A DNA stretch of 64,000 nucleotides from Imbroritus primus (GCA_000272025.2 AKCV02000025.1:310001-374000); one strand, 5' to 3'; positions 35,659-45,303 are shown, counted from the first letter of the stretch. The notes: generated by a model not told the origin, from the sequence alone. Numbers and translations are program-made.

Positions 35659-36450
35659 TCAGCGCGGCGTGCGCAGCGCAACCAGCAAGGTGACACGCGC
35701 TGCACCGTGGCGCATCAGCAAGCGGGCGGCCGCATGCAATGTTGCGCCACTCGTCATCACATCGTCCACCAGTCCGACATGCCGGCCGCGTATCGCTTCC
35801 GGCGCGGGCAGCGTGAAGGCATTCCGCAGATTGGCGCGCCGGGCGCGCACCGAAAGGCCGGGCTGGGGCGTGGTATCGCGGCGGCGCTGCAATGCGACCG
35901 GGCTGGCGGCACAGCCGAGCGTCCTGGCCAAGTGGCGCGTGATCTCCCAGGCCTGATTGAAACCGCGCGCCTGCAGGCGGCGGCGCGACAAGGGAACGGG
36001 CAACAGCAAGCTTGGTCGTTCAGCCGGCACGAGTTCACGCTGCACGGCGTTGGCGAGCTGTTGCGCCAGCCAGCGGGCGACCGGCAATTCGGCGCGGTAC
36101 TTTAGCGCGGTCACAAGCGCGGCCTGCGGCAAAGCATAGTCGCCGAGCGTGATGGTGCGCGCGTAGGGCGGCGCATCGCGCAGGCAGGCACCGCAGCACA
36201 GTGTAGCGGTCGTGAGCGGCAGGGCGCACTGCAGGCAGCGGTGGACCGGTTGCAGGATGCTGTCCTGGCAGAGCGTGCAGACAGTTTCCGTGCCGAGCAT
36301 GCCGCACAGCCGGCAGCTGTCCGGAAACGCCCGCCCGGCAACTGCCCGCAGCCAGCCGCGCGCTGCCGCGCCCAGCCGGGCGAGCGGCGCTGCCCTGGGG
36401 GCTGCGGTGTCCGGCATATCGAGGGCGTCGGGTGTGACTGGCGGGACCAT
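35659..36450 (-). CDS. comF: ComF-family phosphoribosyltransferase-like protein
   Basis: A 263-residue protein of the ComF/GntX family, linked to DNA uptake in competent bacteria. The N-terminal zinc-finger cysteines are CRLCG, CTLC, CLQC and CCGAC. The C-terminal type I phosphoribosyltransferase fold has the PRPP loop VGLVDDVMTSGATLHAAA, and LSRRRLQARGFNQAWEI is typical of the family. The start at 36450 is a choice; an in-frame ATG eleven codons later is also possible. It is divergent from the BioC-like gene and marks the right edge of the accessory block. Confidence 0.9.
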   Translation of the reverse strand: MVPPVTPDALDMPDTAAPRAAPLARLGAAARGWLRAVAGRAFPDSCRLCGMLGTETVCTLCQDSILQPVHRCLQCALPLTTATLCCGACLRDAPPYARTITLGDYALPQAALVTALKYRAELPVARWLAQQLANAVQRELVPAERPSLLLPVPLSRRRLQARGFNQAWEITRHLARTLGCAASPVALQRRRDTTPQPGLSVRARRANLRNAFTLPAPEAIRGRHVGLVDDVMTSGATLHAAARLLMRHGAARVTLLVALRTPR

Positions 36451-36572
36451 GCGGCGGTGACGGTGTTGGCGTATGCCATTGCGCCGGCGGACGCGCAAGG
36501 ACGTGGCGGCCAGTATACTGACCGCCCACAAGACGTAGTCTCACCTTTTCACATGTTCCGGATGTTGCCGTC

Positions 36573-37487
36573 ATGAGTGTCTCACCTGTCGCCCCGTCGC
36601 TGCGCGCCTTGCGCCACGGCTTCGACCGGCGTGCCGCCGATCTTGCCGAGGTCGATTACCTGCTGCGCGAGATCGGCCAGCGCATGCAGGAGCGCATGCG
36701 CTATATCCGCCTCAGTCCGGCCCGTGCACTGGATCTCGGGTGCGGGCGCGGGCATGGGCTGGCGGCGCTGCGCGCCCAGTACCCGGATGCCCAGATCGCG
36801 GGGCTCGATCTCTCGGCACGCATGTTGCGCGAGGCGGCGCGGCTCGATCCGCAGCGGGGCGGTGGCTGGGTCGCCCGGCTGCTGGGCCGGCGGCCGGTGT
36901 TCGACCTGCTGCAGGCCGACTATGAGCGCCTGCCGTTTGCCGCCGGCACTTTCGACATGCTGTGGTCGAATCTGGCCCTGCACTGGCATGCCGAGCCCCA
37001 CCGCATATTTCCCGAATGGCATCGGGTCACGGCCGATGGCGGCCTGCTGATGTTCTCGCTGTTCGGTCCGGATACGCTGCGCGAACTGCGCCAGGCGCTG
37101 GCCGGGGTCGATGGACGGACGCACACGCTGCGGTTTGTCGACATGCACGACATCGGCGACATGCTGGTGCATGGCGGCTGGTCCACGCCCGTGATGGACA
37201 TGGAAACCCTGACCGTCACCTATGAGCGCCCCGATACCTTGTTGCGCGACGTGCACCTGATGGGCGGGTTTGCCGCCGGGCATGGTGCCCTGCATGGCCG
37301 CCAATGGCTGGGGCAGGTTCATGCGGCGCTGGAGGCACAACGCAACCAGGATGGCGTGATTCCATTGACCTTCGAAATCGTGTACGGGCATGCCTGGAAA
37401 CTGGCGCCGGCAGCACGGCAGGTTGCCGATGCGGATGGCCGCGTGTCGATTCCGATTCACAGTATCCGGCGCGCCGGGCCGCGCTGA
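36573..37487 (+). CDS. BioC-like SAM-dependent methyltransferase (malonyl-ACP O-methyltransferase type)
   Basis: A 304-residue class I methyltransferase. The SAM loop is LDLGCGRGHGLAAL, followed by GLDLSARMLREA, DMLWSNLALHWH, and GGLLMFSLFGPDTLREL, the last typical of BioC. The N-terminal FDRRAADLAEVDYLLREIG also matches BioC. BioC starts pimeloyl synthesis for biotin; no other bio gene is in the window, so the pathway role is inferred. A -10-like TATACT lies at 36514-36519. Confidence 0.8.
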   Translation: MSVSPVAPSLRALRHGFDRRAADLAEVDYLLREIGQRMQERMRYIRLSPARALDLGCGRGHGLAALRAQYPDAQIAGLDLSARMLREAARLDPQRGGGWVARLLGRRPVFDLLQADYERLPFAAGTFDMLWSNLALHWHAEPHRIFPEWHRVTADGGLLMFSLFGPDTLRELRQALAGVDGRTHTLRFVDMHDIGDMLVHGGWSTPVMDMETLTVTYERPDTLLRDVHLMGGFAAGHGALHGRQWLGQVHAALEAQRNQDGVIPLTFEIVYGHAWKLAPAARQVADADGRVSIPIHSIRRAGPR

Positions 37488-37543
37488 GGCCTGTGTCAAG
37501 TCCCCCTGGTAGGCTGCAAGCCCCGTCGTGGCGCGGGTTAAGC

Positions 37544-37572
37544 TTGTTCCTGCTGGCGTTCGGTTCTATAAT
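37544..37572 (+). promoter_or_regulatory. sigma-70 promoter of the DUF2244-cox operon
   Basis: TTGTTC (37544-37549), a 17-base spacer, and a perfect TATAAT (37567-37572). It implies a leader of about 165 bases before the DUF2244 gene, containing a CAGCCCGCGGGCTG palindrome near 37612. Confidence 0.7.
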
Positions 37573-37744
37573 GCGCCAGTTTGTCGCAGGTGTGTCCAGG
37601 TTGGGGCACGCAGCCCGCGGGCTGTGAATCGGCTGATGCGCAGCTTGTGCGCCGGTTTGGCCAAGTCCCTTGATCCATGTGAGGGGGCGCGTGCAGGATC
37701 CAGGCGTCGCGCGTCGTGCGCGAGGCGGCATAGAGTTTGAGAAG

Positions 37745-38194
37745 ATGACGTCCTCGCAAAAGGACTGGCTGATGAAGCGGAACTGTTCGCTTTCCCCTCG
37801 CCAGGTCGGACGCTTTTATCTCTCGATCTTACTGGTATCTGTCGCCATCGCGCTTGTATTTGCGTGGAAAGGGACGTGGATCATCCTCGCCTTCGCCGTG
37901 CTGGAAATGCTGGTGCTGGGGGCGGCGTTGCTGGTGTATGCCAGGCATGCTGCCGACTATGAGCGGGTGACGCTGGCACAGGGCGCGCTGGTCGTGGAAT
38001 CGGTCAGCGCCAATCGCGTCATCCGGCATGAATTCAATGCGCGCTGGGTGCGCGTGGAGCTTGAGGAGTCTCCACGTGCGGAACTGGTGTTGCATTCGGG
38101 GCGGTTGACCGTGCCGGTGGGCCGGTACCTGGACCCGGGCAGGCGGCGCAGGTTTGCGCAGGAACTTTCGTGGTGGCTGCAGCGCAGTGCGTGA
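37745..38194 (+). CDS. DUF2244 integral membrane protein
   Basis: A 149-residue protein with two adjacent membrane helices (FYLSILLVSVAIALVFA and IILAFAVLEMLVLGAALLV) after a short N-terminus with KRNCSLSP, then a beta-rich cytosolic domain ending RFAQELSWWLQ. This layout is that of DUF2244 proteins, commonly encoded next to cytochrome oxidase genes; their function is unknown. coxB follows 46 bases downstream. The start at 37745 is weakly supported; an ATG at 37772 is an alternative. Confidence 0.75.
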   Translation: MTSSQKDWLMKRNCSLSPRQVGRFYLSILLVSVAIALVFAWKGTWIILAFAVLEMLVLGAALLVYARHAADYERVTLAQGALVVESVSANRVIRHEFNARWVRVELEESPRAELVLHSGRLTVPVGRYLDPGRRRRFAQELSWWLQRSA

Positions 38195-38240
38195 CTGCGG
38201 GCAGGCGCCGCAGGCAGATTTGAATCTGTAATTTGGGTAG

Positions 38241-39509
38241 ATGAAAATGAAAATGTTGAACAAAGCACTGGCAGGCTTGCTGGCGGGCGCGTCCCTGTTG
38301 GCCGGCAATGCTGCTCTGGCGGTCCAGGACATGCCGGGCGGACCGGCTGTGCGTCAGCTCAATCTGACCGAGCCTGTCACCCGGATTGCGGCCGAGATCC
38401 ACTGGCTGCACTGGATGATGCTGATCCTCTGCACGGTGATCTTCGTCGGCGTGTTCGGCGTGATGTTCTACTCCATTTTCAAGCACCGCAAATCCAAGGG
38501 CGCCAAGTCCGCCAGCTTCCACGAAAGCACCACCGTGGAAATCATCTGGACGGTCGTGCCGTTCATCCTGGTCATCGGTATGGCGCTGCCCGCCACCAAG
38601 ACGGTCGTCGCCATGAAGGACACGACCAACTCCGATATCACCATCAAGGCCACCGGTTACCAGTGGAAATGGGGTTATGACTATCTGAAGGGCGAAGGCG
38701 AGGGCGTGTCCTTCATCTCCACGCTGTCGACGCCGCGCGACCAGATCAACAACCAGGCGCCCAAGGGTAACGAGTACCTGATGGAAGTCGACAACGAAGT
38801 CGTCGTGCCGGTCAACAAGAAAATCCGCGTGGTGCTGACCGCCAACGACGTGATCCATGCGTGGATGATCCCGGCCTTCGGCGTCAAGCAGGATGCGATT
38901 CCCGGTTTTGTGCGTGACACGTGGTTCCGCGCCGAGAAGGTGGGTGTTTACCGTGGCCAGTGCGCTGAGCTGTGCGGCAAGGAACACGCCTTCATGCCGA
39001 TCGTGGTGCGTGTCGTGAGCCAGGAAGACTACAGCAAGTGGGTGGAAGGCAAGCAGAAGGAAATGGCCGCCAAGGCGGACGATCCGACCAAGACCTACAC
39101 CATGGCCGAGCTGATGCAGCGTGGCGAAAAAGTGTATGCCGCCAACTGTGCGGTCTGCCACCAGCCGAACGGCAAGGGCGCGGGTACCTTCCCGGCGCTT
39201 GATGGCTCGAAGATCGTCAACGGCCCGCTCAAGGACCAGATGGACATCATGCTGCACGGCAAGAACGCGATGCCGGCCTGGAAGCAGCTTTCCGACGTCG
39301 AGCTGGCCTCGGTCATGACCTACACCCGCAACCACTGGGGTAACAAGACCGGCGAAGTTGTGCAGCCTGCCCAGTTCACTTCCGGCCGTGCCGGTACGTA
39401 CCCTGCAGGCGGTGGCGCCGCAGGCGAGCAGAAGGCGGCCGACGCACCTGCCCAGAATCCCTCTGCTGACAAGCAGGCCGGCGTAGCGGGCAACCGCGCA
39501 GCAGGCTGA
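38241..39509 (+). CDS. coxB: cytochrome c oxidase subunit II with fused cytochrome c domain
   Basis: A 422-residue aa3/caa3-type subunit II. After a signal peptide and two membrane helices (near residues 50-75 and 95-115), the CuA domain has [14 protein letters not shown] with the two bridging cysteines. A class I cytochrome c domain follows: the heme motif CAVCH and the axial-Met segment [10 protein letters not shown]. The tail is Ala/Pro-rich. It takes electrons from cytochrome c and passes them to CuA and then to subunit I, encoded next. Confidence 0.94.
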   Translation: MKMKMLNKALAGLLAGASLLAGNAALAVQDMPGGPAVRQLNLTEPVTRIAAEIHWLHWMMLILCTVIFVGVFGVMFYSIFKHRKSKGAKSASFHESTTVEIIWTVVPFILVIGMALPATKTVVAMKDTTNSDITIKATGYQWKWGYDYLKGEGEGVSFISTLSTPRDQINNQAPKGNEYLMEVDNEVVVPVNKKIRVVLTANDVIHAWMIPAFGVKQDAIPGFVRDTWFRAEKVGVYRGQCAELCGKEHAFMPIVVRVVSQEDYSKWVEGKQKEMAAKADDPTKTYTMAELMQRGEKVYAANCAVCHQPNGKGAGTFPALDGSKIVNGPLKDQMDIMLHGKNAMPAWKQLSDVELASVMTYTRNHWGNKTGEVVQPAQFTSGRAGTYPAGGGAAGEQKAADAPAQNPSADKQAGVAGNRAAG

Positions 39510-39550
39510 GCCAGCTGCAACGTGACGAATCGAAATCAAGGAGTCTTGTG

Positions 39551-41155
39551 ATGAGTACCGCTACCCCGGACGCAATCGCACATCCGCATGACCATGCGCA
39601 CGATCACGCGCATGATCATCCGCACGGATGGCGCCGTTGGCTGTTCGCCACCAACCACAAGGACATCGGTACGCTGTACCTGCTGTTCTCGTTCACCATG
39701 CTGATGGTGGGCGGCCTGCTGGCGCTGCTCGTTCGTCTGGAACTGTTCCAGCCGGGCCTGCAGTTCTTCCAGCCGGAGCGCTTCAACTCGTTCACCACGA
39801 TGCACGGCCTGATCATGGTGTTTGGCGCGATCATGCCGTCGTTTGTCGGTTTCGCGAACTGGATGATCCCGCTGCAGATTGGCGCATCCGACATGGCTTT
39901 CGCGCGGATGAACAACTTCAGCTTCTGGCTGATGCCGCCGGCTGCCCTGATCCTCATCGCCTCGTTCTTCGTTCCGGGCGGCGCACCTGCCGGCGGCTGG
40001 ACGATGTACGCACCGCTGTCCGTACAGATGGGCATCGGCATGGACATGGGTATTTTCGCGCTGCACATCCTGGGTGCGTCGTCGATCATGGGCTCGATCA
40101 ACATCATCGTGACCGTCCTCAACATGCGTGCCCCCGGCATGACGCTGATGAAGATGCCGATGTTCTGCTGGACCTGGCTGATCACCGCCTACCTGCTGAT
40201 CGCCGTGATGCCGGTGCTGGCTGGCGCCATCACCATGACGCTGACCGACCGTCACTTCGGCACGAGCTTCTTCTCGGCCGTGGGTGGTGGTGATCCGGTG
40301 ATGTTCCAGCACATCTTCTGGTTCTTCGGTCACCCCGAGGTGTACATCATGATCTTGCCGGCGTTCGGCATCATCTCGCACGTCGTGCCGACCTTTGCCC
40401 GCAAGCGCCTGTTCGGCTACAGCTCGATGGTGTACGCAACCGCTTCGATCGCCATCCTGTCGTTCATCGTGTGGGCGCACCACATGTTCACGACCGGCAT
40501 GCCCGTGACCGGCCAGCTGTTCTTCATGTACGCCACGATGCTGATCGCAGTGCCGACCGGCGTGAAGATCTTCAACTGGGTGGCCACGATGTGGCGCGGT
40601 TCGATGACCTTCGAAACCCCGATGCTGTTCTCCATCGGCTTCATCTTCGTGTTCACGATGGGCGGCTTCACTGGCCTGATTCTCGCCGTGGCGCCGATCG
40701 ACATCCAGGTGCAGGACACCTACTACGTGGTGGCGCACTTCCACTACGTGCTGGTGGCCGGTTCGCTGTTCGCGCTGTTCGCCGGTTTCTACTATTGGGG
40801 CCCGAAGTGGAGCGGTTTCATGTACAACGAAGCCCGCGGCAAGATCCACTTCTGGGGTTCGATGATTTTCTTCAACATCACGTTCTTCCCGATGCACTTC
40901 CTGGGTCTGGCCGGCATGCCCCGCCGCTATGCCGACTATCCGTCGCAATTCGCCGATTTCAACGCGATTGCTTCGATTGGTGGCCTGGGCTTCGGCCTGA
41001 TGCAGGTGTACTTCTTCTTCTTCGTCGTGCTGCCGTCGTATCGCGGTGGCCAGAAAGCGGCCGACAAGCCGTGGGATGGCGCGGAAGGCCTGGAGTGGAC
41101 CGTGCCCTCGCCGGCGCCGTTCCACACCTTTGAAGTGCCCCCGCAAGTGAAGTAA
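39551..41155 (+). CDS. coxA: cytochrome c oxidase subunit I
   Basis: A 534-residue twelve-helix subunit holding heme a, heme a3 and CuB. It has the heme a ligand region [15 protein letters not shown], the CuB/Tyr segment [18 protein letters not shown] for the other CuB histidines, and [12 protein letters not shown] for heme a3. The N-terminus carries an unusual His/Asp stretch ([16 protein letters not shown]). ATG 39551 is preferred over the adjacent GTG at 39548. It forms the core of the oxidase with coxB and coxC. Confidence 0.95.
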   Translation: MSTATPDAIAHPHDHAHDHAHDHPHGWRRWLFATNHKDIGTLYLLFSFTMLMVGGLLALLVRLELFQPGLQFFQPERFNSFTTMHGLIMVFGAIMPSFVGFANWMIPLQIGASDMAFARMNNFSFWLMPPAALILIASFFVPGGAPAGGWTMYAPLSVQMGIGMDMGIFALHILGASSIMGSINIIVTVLNMRAPGMTLMKMPMFCWTWLITAYLLIAVMPVLAGAITMTLTDRHFGTSFFSAVGGGDPVMFQHIFWFFGHPEVYIMILPAFGIISHVVPTFARKRLFGYSSMVYATASIAILSFIVWAHHMFTTGMPVTGQLFFMYATMLIAVPTGVKIFNWVATMWRGSMTFETPMLFSIGFIFVFTMGGFTGLILAVAPIDIQVQDTYYVVAHFHYVLVAGSLFALFAGFYYWGPKWSGFMYNEARGKIHFWGSMIFFNITFFPMHFLGLAGMPRRYADYPSQFADFNAIASIGGLGFGLMQVYFFFFVVLPSYRGGQKAADKPWDGAEGLEWTVPSPAPFHTFEVPPQVK

Positions 41156-41162
41156 TCCAGCT

Positions 41163-41191
41163 CCGGGCGGCCGCCACTGGCGGCCGCCCGG
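41163..41191 (+). other. strong hairpin between coxA and the downstream assembly genes
   Basis: A 13-bp perfect GC stem (41163-41175 with 41179-41191, loop ACT) begins seven bases after the coxA stop. No T tract follows, so it is not a standard terminator. It could stabilise coxBA mRNA or set lower expression of the assembly genes. Confidence 0.6.
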
Positions 41192-41211
41192 AACGATGCG
41201 CAACACCGTTT

Positions 41212-41352
41212 ATGACGAATCCACAAAAAAGCCCATCCCGGGATCCGCGCGACGCCATGCGGAAGAACAACCGGCGTACCGCCCTGATCCTGTTGTCGAT
41301 CGTGTTGGTCTTTTTTTTGGGTATCGTTTTGAAACAGGTTCTGCTGCATTGA
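41212..41352 (+). CDS. cytochrome oxidase small assembly protein, 46 residues
   Basis: A 46-residue single-pass membrane protein: a short polar N-terminus (MTNPQKSPSRDPRDAMRKNN) and one helix (TALILLSIVLVFFLGIVL) ending KQVLLH. It sits between coxA and ctaG, exactly where Burkholderiales encode the small cox assembly protein, and ends 22 bases before ctaG. Its size is below usual gene-calling cutoffs, so it is easily missed. Its exact function in oxidase assembly is not established. Confidence 0.75.
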   Translation: MTNPQKSPSRDPRDAMRKNNRRTALILLSIVLVFFLGIVLKQVLLH

Positions 41353-41374
41353 GCAGCGGGATTTCAGGCAGGCA

Positions 41375-41983
41375 ATGACACAAGCGCAGAATCCGGATCC
41401 GCAGGACACGACCACCGAACGTTCCTTGAACTTCCACATGCTGAAGAAGCTGGTGGTCGTGGTGGCCCTGATGTTCGGTTTCGGGTATGCGATGGTGCCG
41501 CTGTACAAGAAGTTGTGCGAGGTGACCGGCATCAATGTTGTCACTACGCGCTACCTGCATGGTGGTGAGTTGAAGAACACCCAGGTGGACAAGAGCCGTA
41601 CGATCACGATCGAGTTCGATACCAATACGCATGGACCGTTCCGGTTCCGCCCGGTAAAGAATTCGATGGAAGTGCATCCCGGTGAGGTGGCGCAGATCAC
41701 GTACGAAGTGGTGAATCCGCAGACGCGCGACATTTCGGCGCAGGCGATTCCGAGCTACGCACCGAAGCAGGCGACCGAGCACTTCAAGAAAATGGAGTGC
41801 TTCTGCTTCAAGCAGCAGTTGCTAAAGGCCGGCGAGCAGCGTGACATGCCCGTCGTGTTCGTGATTGATCCGGCGCTGTCGAAGGATGTGAAGACGATCA
41901 CGCTTTCGTACACGTTCTTCGAGATCAATACGCCAGTGGCACAGGCGCCGGCCGAGCCGGCCACGCCAGGGCAGGGTAGTTGA
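41375..41983 (+). CDS. ctaG: cytochrome c oxidase assembly protein CtaG (Cox11)
   Basis: A 202-residue membrane-anchored copper chaperone that delivers copper to the CuB site of subunit I. It has one N-terminal helix (LVVVVALMFGFGYAMVPLY), then KKLCEVTGIN, and the copper-binding CFCFKQQLLKAGEQRDMPVVF (key residues CFCF). Full length. It is followed without a gap by the DUF2970 gene. Confidence 0.95.
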   Translation: MTQAQNPDPQDTTTERSLNFHMLKKLVVVVALMFGFGYAMVPLYKKLCEVTGINVVTTRYLHGGELKNTQVDKSRTITIEFDTNTHGPFRFRPVKNSMEVHPGEVAQITYEVVNPQTRDISAQAIPSYAPKQATEHFKKMECFCFKQQLLKAGEQRDMPVVFVIDPALSKDVKTITLSYTFFEINTPVAQAPAEPATPGQGS

Positions 41984-42199
41984 ATGGCCGGGGAGCAACC
42001 GAAAGACGCTCTCAAGCGCAAGCTGTCGTTTGCGCAGACCATGCGGGCAATCGCATGGGCCTTTTTTGGCGTGCGCAAGGGTGCGGAGCATGACAAGGAT
42101 ATGTCGCTCAACCCGGTGCATGTGATCATTGCCGCGCTGATTGGCGCCGCCATCTTCATTGGCGTGCTCGTGCTGATCGTGCGGGCGGTGGTCGGGTAA
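41984..42199 (+). CDS. DUF2970 small membrane protein
   Basis: A 71-residue protein with FAQTMRAIAWAFFGVRKGAEHDKD, the DUF2970 signature, and a C-terminal membrane helix (VHVIIAALIGAAIFIGVLVLIV). Its ATG follows the ctaG stop directly, so it is coupled to ctaG. DUF2970 genes are regularly found in oxidase clusters; their role is unknown. Confidence 0.85.
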   Translation: MAGEQPKDALKRKLSFAQTMRAIAWAFFGVRKGAEHDKDMSLNPVHVIIAALIGAAIFIGVLVLIVRAVVG

Positions 42200-42279
42200 G
42201 GAACAGACGGGAAGGCGACGCAGAAGCGGCCTTTCCGGGAAGAATCATTGAATTAGAAAACTGAGCTGGAGAAAATAGA

Positions 42280-43140
42280 ATGAGTGCGAACCGCGCGAAC
42301 GCTCCGTACTACTTCGTACCGGGGCTATCGCACCACCCGATCATGGCAAGCTTCGGCATGCTGTTCGTCGGATCCGGTGCGGCAGGCTGGGTCAATGGGT
42401 ACGCCTGGGGGCCGTGGGTCTTTGCGTTTGGCCTGATCTGGTTCCTGTTTGTCCTTCGTTCGTGGTTTGGCGATGCCATTTCCGAATCGGAGTCGGGTAA
42501 GTACGGCAAGCGTATCGATGTGTCGTATCGCTGGTCGATGAGCTGGTTCATCTTCTCCGAAGTGATGTTCTTTGCAGCATTCTTCGGCGCCTTGTTCTAT
42601 GCACGCGAGTTTTCCGTGCCCTGGCTGGGTGACCTGAACAACAAGCTGCTGTGGCCCGACTTCACCGCCACGTGGCCGAACGTCGGACCGGCGGGCCTAG
42701 TCGAGTCGTTCAACACCATGGGCCCGTGGCCGATCCCGACGATCAACACGGCACTCCTCCTGACCTCGGGCGTGACGCTGACCTGGGCCCACCATGCGCT
42801 GCTGCAGAACAAGCGTGCACAAGTGATCCAGGGTCTGGCGCTGACCGTGCTGCTGGGCGCGATCTTCATGGGCTTCCAGGTCTATGAATACATGCATGCG
42901 TATGCCGACCTGAACCTGAAGCTGACCTCGGGCGTCTATGGCTCGACCTTCTTCATGCTGACCGGCTTCCACGGTTTCCACGTGACGATCGGCGCGATCA
43001 TGCTGGCGGTCATCCTGGTGCGTGTCATGAAGGGCCACTTCACGCCGGAACACCATTTCGGCTTCGAAGGCGCTGCATGGTACTGGCACTTCGTTGACGT
43101 CGTCTGGCTCGGCCTGTACGTCGTGGTGTACTGGATGTAG
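42280..43140 (+). CDS. coxC: cytochrome c oxidase subunit III
   Basis: A 286-residue seven-helix subunit III. Family features are YYFVPGLSHHPIMASFGML, RWSMSWFIFSEVMFFAAFFGALFYAREF (key residues FIFSEVMFF), LTGFHGFHVTIGAIML and GAAWYWHFVDVVWLGLYVVVYW at the C-terminus. It stabilises subunit I. It ends the coxB-coxA-ctaG-coxC transcription unit, with a terminator at 43176. Confidence 0.95.
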   Translation: MSANRANAPYYFVPGLSHHPIMASFGMLFVGSGAAGWVNGYAWGPWVFAFGLIWFLFVLRSWFGDAISESESGKYGKRIDVSYRWSMSWFIFSEVMFFAAFFGALFYAREFSVPWLGDLNNKLLWPDFTATWPNVGPAGLVESFNTMGPWPIPTINTALLLTSGVTLTWAHHALLQNKRAQVIQGLALTVLLGAIFMGFQVYEYMHAYADLNLKLTSGVYGSTFFMLTGFHGFHVTIGAIMLAVILVRVMKGHFTPEHHFGFEGAAWYWHFVDVVWLGLYVVVYWM

Positions 43141-43175
43141 GACGTGGTGGCTCCGGCCGGAGCCACTGCACGCAG

Positions 43176-43213
43176 CGCCGCAGCTGGCCGTCATGGCCCT
43201 GCGGCGTTTTTTT
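43176..43213 (+). terminator. intrinsic terminator of the cox operon
   Basis: CGCCGCAG (43176-43183) pairs with CTGCGGCG (43199-43206), with a nested GGCC/GGCC hairpin in the loop and seven Ts after. A separate perfect inverted repeat, GTGGCTCC/GGAGCCAC, lies just before it at 43147-43166. Confidence 0.85.
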
Positions 43214-43347
43214 CGTGCAGGGATGGCCGGCGGCAACGACGCTGTCTCTTGGTCGTGCAATCGCGAGACAGCATCAGGCTGCAATGCCGCATGGACGCGC
43301 GAACGGTATTCGGGCTGGCGAAAATATCCGGACGCGTGTGCCGGGGG

Positions 43348-43557
43348 CTACATGCCGGCGGGGATGCCGGTGCTGTGGATCCAGCCGAGACTGTGCGCGA
43401 TCAGGATGAAGACGAACAGCGCAATCGAAAACCCTACGCGGAACGTGAGCGACCAGACCATTTTGCGATCCGTGGTCTTGCCGCGCATCATGTGATACAG
43501 GGCGGAAGCCAGGCTGCCGATGATCAGCACGAAGGCGAGGGCGACGATGATGCGCAT
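43348..43557 (-). CDS. DUF2909 twin-transmembrane protein
   Basis: A 69-residue protein of two helices (IIVALAFVLIIGSLASALYHMM and FSIALFVFILIAHSLGW) joined by RGKTTDRKMVWSLTFRVG; this is the DUF2909 pattern, commonly embedded in oxidase clusters. It is on the opposite strand from its neighbours, convergent with coxC and divergent from surf1. The function is unknown. Confidence 0.82.
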   Translation of the reverse strand: MRIIVALAFVLIIGSLASALYHMMRGKTTDRKMVWSLTFRVGFSIALFVFILIAHSLGWIHSTGIPAGM

Positions 43558-43703
43558 GTGGGGTCCGAAAGCGTAACAGCGGCAAAACTGGGAGAATAGC
43601 GGTGGCGCAGTATGGTCACCGGCGAGCGGGGCCTTCCCCGTTGCCTTCACATTATCGCACGCCGCCACCGGGTGTTTCCGGTGAAGACGTTGCCTGCACT
43701 CTG

Positions 43704-44513
43704 ATGACATCGCGTTCCACCTCACACTTCACATCGTTGTCCAGCTGGTTTGCTCCGGTTCCGACCCTGGCCGCGTTGACGGTGACGATTGCTGCCTGTC
43801 TGCTGGGCAACTGGCAACTCAATCGCGGCCAGGAAAAACGCGCCCGCGCCGCACAGCTGGAGCGCCTGGCGCAAGCTGAGCCGCTTACGGTCAACCAGGC
43901 AGAGCTGTCGCTGGAACGTGTGCTGTACCATCGTGTCAAAGTGCGGGGTGCCTTCGAGCCGGACAAGACCATTCTGCTTGACAACCGGCCACATGCAGGC
44001 GCTGCGAGGGCTGAAAATCGCGCCGGCTTTCATGTGCTGACACCGTTGCGGATTGCCGGCGGGTCGGGCGCAGGCCGCTACGTACTGGTCAACCGCGGCT
44101 GGCTGCCGCGCGATGCCCAGGACCGGACACGGATTGCGCCGTTCGACACACCCACGGGCGAACAGGAACTGAGTGGCGTCGCCGTTGCCAGCGCCGGCCA
44201 TGTGTTTGCCCTGGGTGATGCCGACGAGGCGGGTCGCAAGATTCGCCAGAACGTCGAGGTTGACGCGTTGGCCAGGGAGTGGCATGTGACGCTCCAGCCG
44301 TTCGTGATCCAGCAGACCGGTGGGCCGCAGGATGGGCTGGCGCGTGACTGGCCAGCGCCCGATAGCGGCGCCGAGCGCCATGATGGGTATGCGTTCCAGT
44401 GGTTTGCGCTCGCCGCATTGACGGTGGCTTTCTGGGGCGTGGCCGGGTACCGGCGCGGTCGTCCGAATGAAGCGCAAGCACGGCAAGACCCGCAAGAGGG
44501 TACGCCCGACTGA
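43704..44513 (+). CDS. SURF1-family cytochrome oxidase biogenesis protein
   Basis: A 269-residue inner-membrane protein with two helices flanking a periplasmic domain, involved in heme a insertion or stabilisation in subunit I. It has LLGNWQLNRGQEKRARA after helix 1, ILLDNRPHAG, GRYVLVNRGWLPRD, and a C-terminal HDGYAFQWFALAALTVAFWG helix (key residues GYAFQWF). It starts a second plus-strand run: surf1, Sco-like, ctaA, ctaB, sco. Confidence 0.92.
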   Translation: MTSRSTSHFTSLSSWFAPVPTLAALTVTIAACLLGNWQLNRGQEKRARAAQLERLAQAEPLTVNQAELSLERVLYHRVKVRGAFEPDKTILLDNRPHAGAARAENRAGFHVLTPLRIAGGSGAGRYVLVNRGWLPRDAQDRTRIAPFDTPTGEQELSGVAVASAGHVFALGDADEAGRKIRQNVEVDALAREWHVTLQPFVIQQTGGPQDGLARDWPAPDSGAERHDGYAFQWFALAALTVAFWGVAGYRRGRPNEAQARQDPQEGTPD

Positions 44514-44602
44514 GCGAATCCATGCAGGATGTTGCCCGGAAAACGGAGCGCCTGCCAGCGGCCGCAAGGTCGCCATATTTTTGTTGAGCTGACGAAATCA
44601 CC

Positions 44603-45262
44603 ATGCATCCGCACGATCCCGCCAACCGCCACGTCGACGCCAGCGCGCTGCCCGACCCGCGTATCGACGCGCGTACCCGTTCCGGCCGTCTGAAGATGGT
44701 GCTGCTATTGCTGTTCTGTGCATCGCCGGTGATCGCCTCGTATTTTACGTATTACGTGATTCGCCCTGCAGGCGGCAAGACCAACTACGGTGTACTGGTC
44801 CAGCCGCAGCGTCCGATCCCCGAGGCTCTGCGTGTCGTTGACGAGCAGGGCGCAAGCCAGCCGCTTACCGCGTTCAAGGGCAAGTGGCTGCTGATTACCG
44901 TCCATGGTTCCGCTTGCGATACGGCATGCACCGAACAACTCTTCCTGGCGCGTCAGACGCGTGTCAGCCAGGGCGCCGAGCGCGAGCGTGTGGTGCCTAT
45001 GTGGATGATCACCGACGATGGTCCGATCGATCCCCGGCTGACGGCTGCCTACAACGATGAGCAGGGCGCGGTGCGCTTCCTGCGGGCCTCTGCTCCGGCC
45101 CTCGCCGACTGGTTGCCGGTGGAAGCCGGGGGCGATGTACGCGATCATCTGTTCCTTGTCGATCCGATCGGCAATCTTATGATGCGTTTCCCGGCCAAGG
45201 CAGATCCGGCCAAGGTGCGCAGCGAGATGATCAAGCTGCTGAAATACAACCGCGTCGGCTGA
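44603..45262 (+). CDS. membrane-anchored thioredoxin-fold protein of the oxidase cluster (Sco-like)
   Basis: A 219-residue protein with one helix (MVLLLLFCASPVIASYFTYYVI) and a periplasmic thioredoxin-like domain. It has a CXXXC motif (CDTAC) in KWLLITVHGSACDTACTEQ and HLFLVDPIGNLMMRFP near the end, as in SCO-type proteins. The copper-ligand histidine is less clear than in the true sco gene downstream. It probably assists oxidase assembly; function is inferred from context. Confidence 0.75.
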   Translation: MHPHDPANRHVDASALPDPRIDARTRSGRLKMVLLLLFCASPVIASYFTYYVIRPAGGKTNYGVLVQPQRPIPEALRVVDEQGASQPLTAFKGKWLLITVHGSACDTACTEQLFLARQTRVSQGAERERVVPMWMITDDGPIDPRLTAAYNDEQGAVRFLRASAPALADWLPVEAGGDVRDHLFLVDPIGNLMMRFPAKADPAKVRSEMIKLLKYNRVG

Positions 45263-45303
45263 GCCGCGCGACTTCTCACGACTGAACGGAACGACGGACA
45301 ATC

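Noticed and set aside
39536-41206. A 556-codon open frame antisense to coxA
   Set aside because: Translation is His/Glu/Arg-rich low complexity, typical of the complement of membrane-protein codons.
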